Shown here: positions 61,899-64,000 of the stretch, piece by piece | Position numbering within the stretch: position 1 is the stretch's first letter | Layout of the letters: the number at the start of each line of letters is the position of its first letter | NCBI GenBank assembly: GCA_902599995.1 | Contig: CACKHN010000006.1 | Location: 34,062 to 98,061, forward strand | DNA length: 64,000 nt | Direction: 5' to 3' | Origin: an uncultured Pelagibacteraceae bacterium | Lineage (GTDB): Bacteria; Pseudomonadota; Alphaproteobacteria; Pelagibacterales; Pelagibacteraceae | Made by a program: the position numbers and the translations under genes | Notes under the pieces: model-generated | Database searches by the model: none | Seen by the model: only the letters and a program-made list of their open reading frames with translations | Told to the model about the DNA's origin: nothing

Positions 61899-62454
61899 TT
61901 AAAGAGCTAGAAATTAAAGGTTTATAAAAACTACACTTATAATTATCTTCAAAATCATAATGATCACAGTCTTTAGCAATTGAAGATATAATAAAATCAA
62001 ACTTTCCATTAGTTGGATAAACTTCTAATTTTTTATCAATGATATCAAATTTAAAGTTAGCTCTTAAACTTTTAACTGCACTGATCATTATAAGTGTTTT
62101 ATTATCCTTTAATAAGTAATAAGCAAAATCATCTGGGAAGACTGGAAAATCATACCCCTGTAAAAAATATTTAGCTTTTTTTGGAAACCATTCGTGAGAT
62201 ATTAGCGGTAAAGAACTTTTTGTTTTATAATTATAAATAAATAGATCTTTAGGATAATCATTAATATAATTACTTTTTTCTCCTCTTGACAAAATGGCTT
62301 TGTCGCGTGTTTTAAAATATAAAGCAAAGTTTTCATCATGTGAGTCCATCTGATCTATATGAAATAAATTATCAACTAAGGATAGATTTTCCTTTGATAA
62401 GCTTAAGTTTTCAAATGAAACTAATATTAAAATAAATAAATATATTTTTTTCAT
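61891..62454 (-). CDS. Secreted protein of unknown function
   Basis: A 187-aa protein I do not recognise. A clear N-terminal signal peptide (IYLFILILVSFENLSLS, cleavage probably before KEN) predicts export. The mature part is hydrophilic with many aromatic residues (SHEWFPKKAKYFLQGYDFPVFPD in two parts near 90-112) and two cysteines near the C terminus (DCDHYDFEDNYKCSFYKP) that could form a disulfide. It overlaps the ftsY 3' end by 8 bases, convergent, and lies 49 bases after the hydrolase gene. Confidence 0.75.
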   Translation of the reverse strand: MKKIYLFILILVSFENLSLSKENLSLVDNLFHIDQMDSHDENFALYFKTRDKAILSRGEKSNYINDYPKDLFIYNYKTKSSLPLISHEWFPKKAKYFLQGYDFPVFPDDFAYYLLKDNKTLIMISAVKSLRANFKFDIIDKKLEVYPTNGKFDFIISSIAKDCDHYDFEDNYKCSFYKPLISSSLIN

Positions 62455-62503
62455 CTTTAAAGTATTTAAAAAGATTTTGAATTATATTTGTTTAGAATGT
62501 GGC

Positions 62504-63322
62504 TTAATTTAATCTTTTTAGAAAATCATTTAATGTTAAAACTAAATTAGAGTCGTAGTCCATCATATGATCGTCATGCTTTGTGAAATATGAATATTTT
62601 GGATTATTTGCCAAATCAAATATTTTTTTTCCCATCCAGAATGGTACTATTTGATCTGCTTCACCGTGCATCACCAAAATTGGAATGTTAATATTTTTGA
62701 TTTTTTTTAGGTTCTCGTATTTATCTTTTAAAAGTAAACCGACAGGAATGTAAGGATAAAAGTTTTTTGCAGCTTCTACCATAGAGGTAAAAGGTGTCTC
62801 TAGTATCAATCCTGCAAAATTCCCTTTTTGAGCAATCTCAGTTGCTATTCCGGTTCCAAGTGACTCGCCATAAATGATAATATTATTCTCATCTACACCA
62901 TTATTTTTTAGCCACTCCAATGCACTTTTTCCATCAATATAAAGGTTATTTTCAGTGGGATTTCCATTATTTCCACTAAAACCTCTCCAAGCGATAATCA
63001 AAAAATTTACCTTTAAATCTTTAAAATGATTTAATTTATATATTCTGTTCTCTAGATTTCCTGCGTTACCATGAAAAAAGAGAATTGTTTTATTATTTTC
63101 TAAGTTCTTTTTATGAAACCATCCTAAAAGATTAATGTTGTCGCTTGTTTTAATTTTTACTTTCTCAATTTCAACTTCTAATTTTTCGCCATAATAATTA
63201 TTTTCATTTGGGTGATACATTAAATTTCTCTGAAATATGAAAAGTAAAATCAAAATCGAGAAGTAAACAACTAAAATTCCAATTATTATTTCCAAAAATA
63301 TATTCCTACGACTTATTCTCAT
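62504..63322 (-). CDS. Membrane-anchored alpha/beta hydrolase
   Basis: About 272 aa. One N-terminal membrane helix (IIIGILVVYFSILILLFIF) is followed by an alpha/beta-hydrolase domain: HGNAGN near 84, nucleophile in IYGESLGTGIATEIA, acid in VMHGEADQIVPF and His in KHDDHMMDY. It resembles the ABHD13/BEM46-like group of serine hydrolases, whose substrates are mostly unknown. I prefer the ATG at 63322 (MRISRRN), which overlaps the upstream permease by 17 bases; an ATG at 63346 is an alternative. Confidence 0.82.
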   Translation of the reverse strand: MRISRRNIFLEIIIGILVVYFSILILLFIFQRNLMYHPNENNYYGEKLEVEIEKVKIKTSDNINLLGWFHKKNLENNKTILFFHGNAGNLENRIYKLNHFKDLKVNFLIIAWRGFSGNNGNPTENNLYIDGKSALEWLKNNGVDENNIIIYGESLGTGIATEIAQKGNFAGLILETPFTSMVEAAKNFYPYIPVGLLLKDKYENLKKIKNINIPILVMHGEADQIVPFWMGKKIFDLANNPKYSYFTKHDDHMMDYDSNLVLTLNDFLKRLN

Positions 63323-64000
63323 AATTTTTTCTAGCCAAGTAAACACCTAAGAATACCAAAGCTGTGCCTAAATAGTGATAAGACTCTAATTTTTCTTCAA
63401 ATATAAAATAACCATAAATTGCTCCATAAATTGTAAAAACATATAGTGTAAATCCAGTTAAAGATGCTCCAAGACTTTTTTGAGCCTGAGTATAGAGTGT
63501 AAAAGCAATAATTCCAGGCGAGATTGCTGCAAATAATACCCAAAGATAAAATTGTTTATTAAAAACAGTTCTGGCTACAAAAAATTCTTCAAACATGTAG
63601 AAAGGTAGTAAACTAAATGCACCGAAAAAAGAGATTAAGGTAAATCTTTGAAAAATTGATAATTCAGATTTCCAGTAGAAAAGATAAATTGAGTACAGCG
63701 CCCAACCTACAGCAGCAGCCAACATCCAAAGATCCCCAATTGTAAAATTTAAATTTAATAATAAGTCTAAGTTACCTTTTATAATTATTGCAAAAACGCC
63801 AACTAAACATGTAATTAGTCCGGCTATTTTAGGCAAATTTATTTTTTCATTAAAAAATAATGCTGAGATCAAAATTATGAAAATAGGAGAAGATGTATAA
63901 ATAATTCCCATATTAGTAACCGTTGTTGTTTCTCCAGCTAAAAATGGAAATGCACCACATACCCCACATCCCATTGAGCCAAGAAAAAATAATTTTTTAT
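63306..64000 (-). CDS. DMT/EamA-family permease, 5' end beyond window
   Basis: The C-terminal part (at least 231 codons) of a drug/metabolite transporter with EamA repeats. ETTTVTNMGIIYTSSPIFIILISALFFNEK matches the end of the first EamA repeat (seen over two segments), and SPGIIAFTLYTQAQKSLGASLTGF with PIYGAIYGYFIFEEKL-like IYGAIYGYFIFEEKL the second. An ATG at 63974 is not the true start: the frame stays open to the window edge and continues with hydrophobic sequence, so helices 1-2 are outside. Substrate unknown. Confidence 0.87.
   Translation of the reverse strand, partial: KKLFFLGSMGCGVCGAFPFLAGETTTVTNMGIIYTSSPIFIILISALFFNEKINLPKIAGLITCLVGVFAIIIKGNLDLLLNLNFTIGDLWMLAAAVGWALYSIYLFYWKSELSIFQRFTLISFFGAFSLLPFYMFEEFFVARTVFNKQFYLWVLFAAISPGIIAFTLYTQAQKSLGASLTGFTLYVFTIYGAIYGYFIFEEKLESYHYLGTALVFLGVYLARKNYENKS

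Noticed and set aside
63306..63974. Complete permease gene starting at ATG 63974
   Set aside because: The reading frame stays open to base 64000 with hydrophobic residues, and EamA permeases need two more N-terminal helices, so the gene is cut by the window edge.

Overview
The window is a gene-dense, strongly AT-rich piece of a streamlined marine alphaproteobacterium of the SAR11 clade (Candidatus Pelagibacter or a close relative). This is inferred from four things: lysine-, isoleucine- and asparagine-rich proteins; gene ends that overlap or touch nearly everywhere; alphaproteobacterial gene orders (rplU-rpmA-obgE-proBA-nadD-rsfS-ctpA-rppH, priA/atpHAGDC, mdh-sucCDAB-lpd, sdhCDAB); and a complete DMSP demethylation cluster (dmdA, dmdB, dmdC). 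I see no insertion sequences, prophage, CRISPR arrays, tRNA or rRNA genes, and no gene-free stretch longer than about 190 bases.

Layout. 1-4451: a ChvI-type response regulator cut by the window edge, polA, the biotin transporter bioY and a RegA/ActR-type regulator. 4620-8795: a four-gene polyamine operon (basic amino acid decarboxylase, deoxyhypusine-synthase-like enzyme, N-carbamoylputrescine amidase, agmatine deiminase). 8797-12323 (minus strand): a YhhQ-type queuosine precursor transporter, rpmB, pyrD and a class I lysyl-tRNA synthetase. 12412-15960: trkH, an AmpG-like permease and a cytoplasmic NlpC/P60 peptidase, suggesting muropeptide recycling. 15957-17936 (minus): tyrA and hisC. 18009-20565: a sigma70-like promoter and SAM-II riboswitch driving metX-metW-gloB. 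20576-27157: the rplU-to-rppH operon. 27154-31942 (minus): F1 ATP synthase genes atpHAGDC.

32051-59996 is an unbroken block of 24 minus-strand genes. In transcription order these are ffh, rpsP, trmD, rplS, leuC, leuD, leuB, dmdC, dmdB, an alpha/beta hydrolase, dmdA, asd, sdhC, sdhD, sdhA, sdhB, mmsA, mdh, sucC, sucD, sucA, sucB, lpdA and priA. It joins translation and protein export to leucine synthesis, DMSP catabolism and most of the oxidative TCA cycle. After a structured, unexplained intergenic segment come dapF and ftsY (plus), a small secreted protein, a membrane-anchored alpha/beta hydrolase and a DMT-family permease cut by the right edge (minus).

Most genes are housekeeping and securely identified. 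The less ordinary points are: the polyamine operon with a DHS-like enzyme in a bacterium; an SdhD subunit with no histidine at all, so no heme ligand; an alpha/beta hydrolase translationally coupled to dmdA; a SAM-II riboswitch followed by an A8/T8 inverted repeat; a multi-hairpin element between ffh and dapF; tandem APKAET repeats in ribosomal protein S16; absence of rimM and rlmH from their usual places; and five convergent gene pairs whose ends overlap or lie one base apart, leaving no room for terminators.
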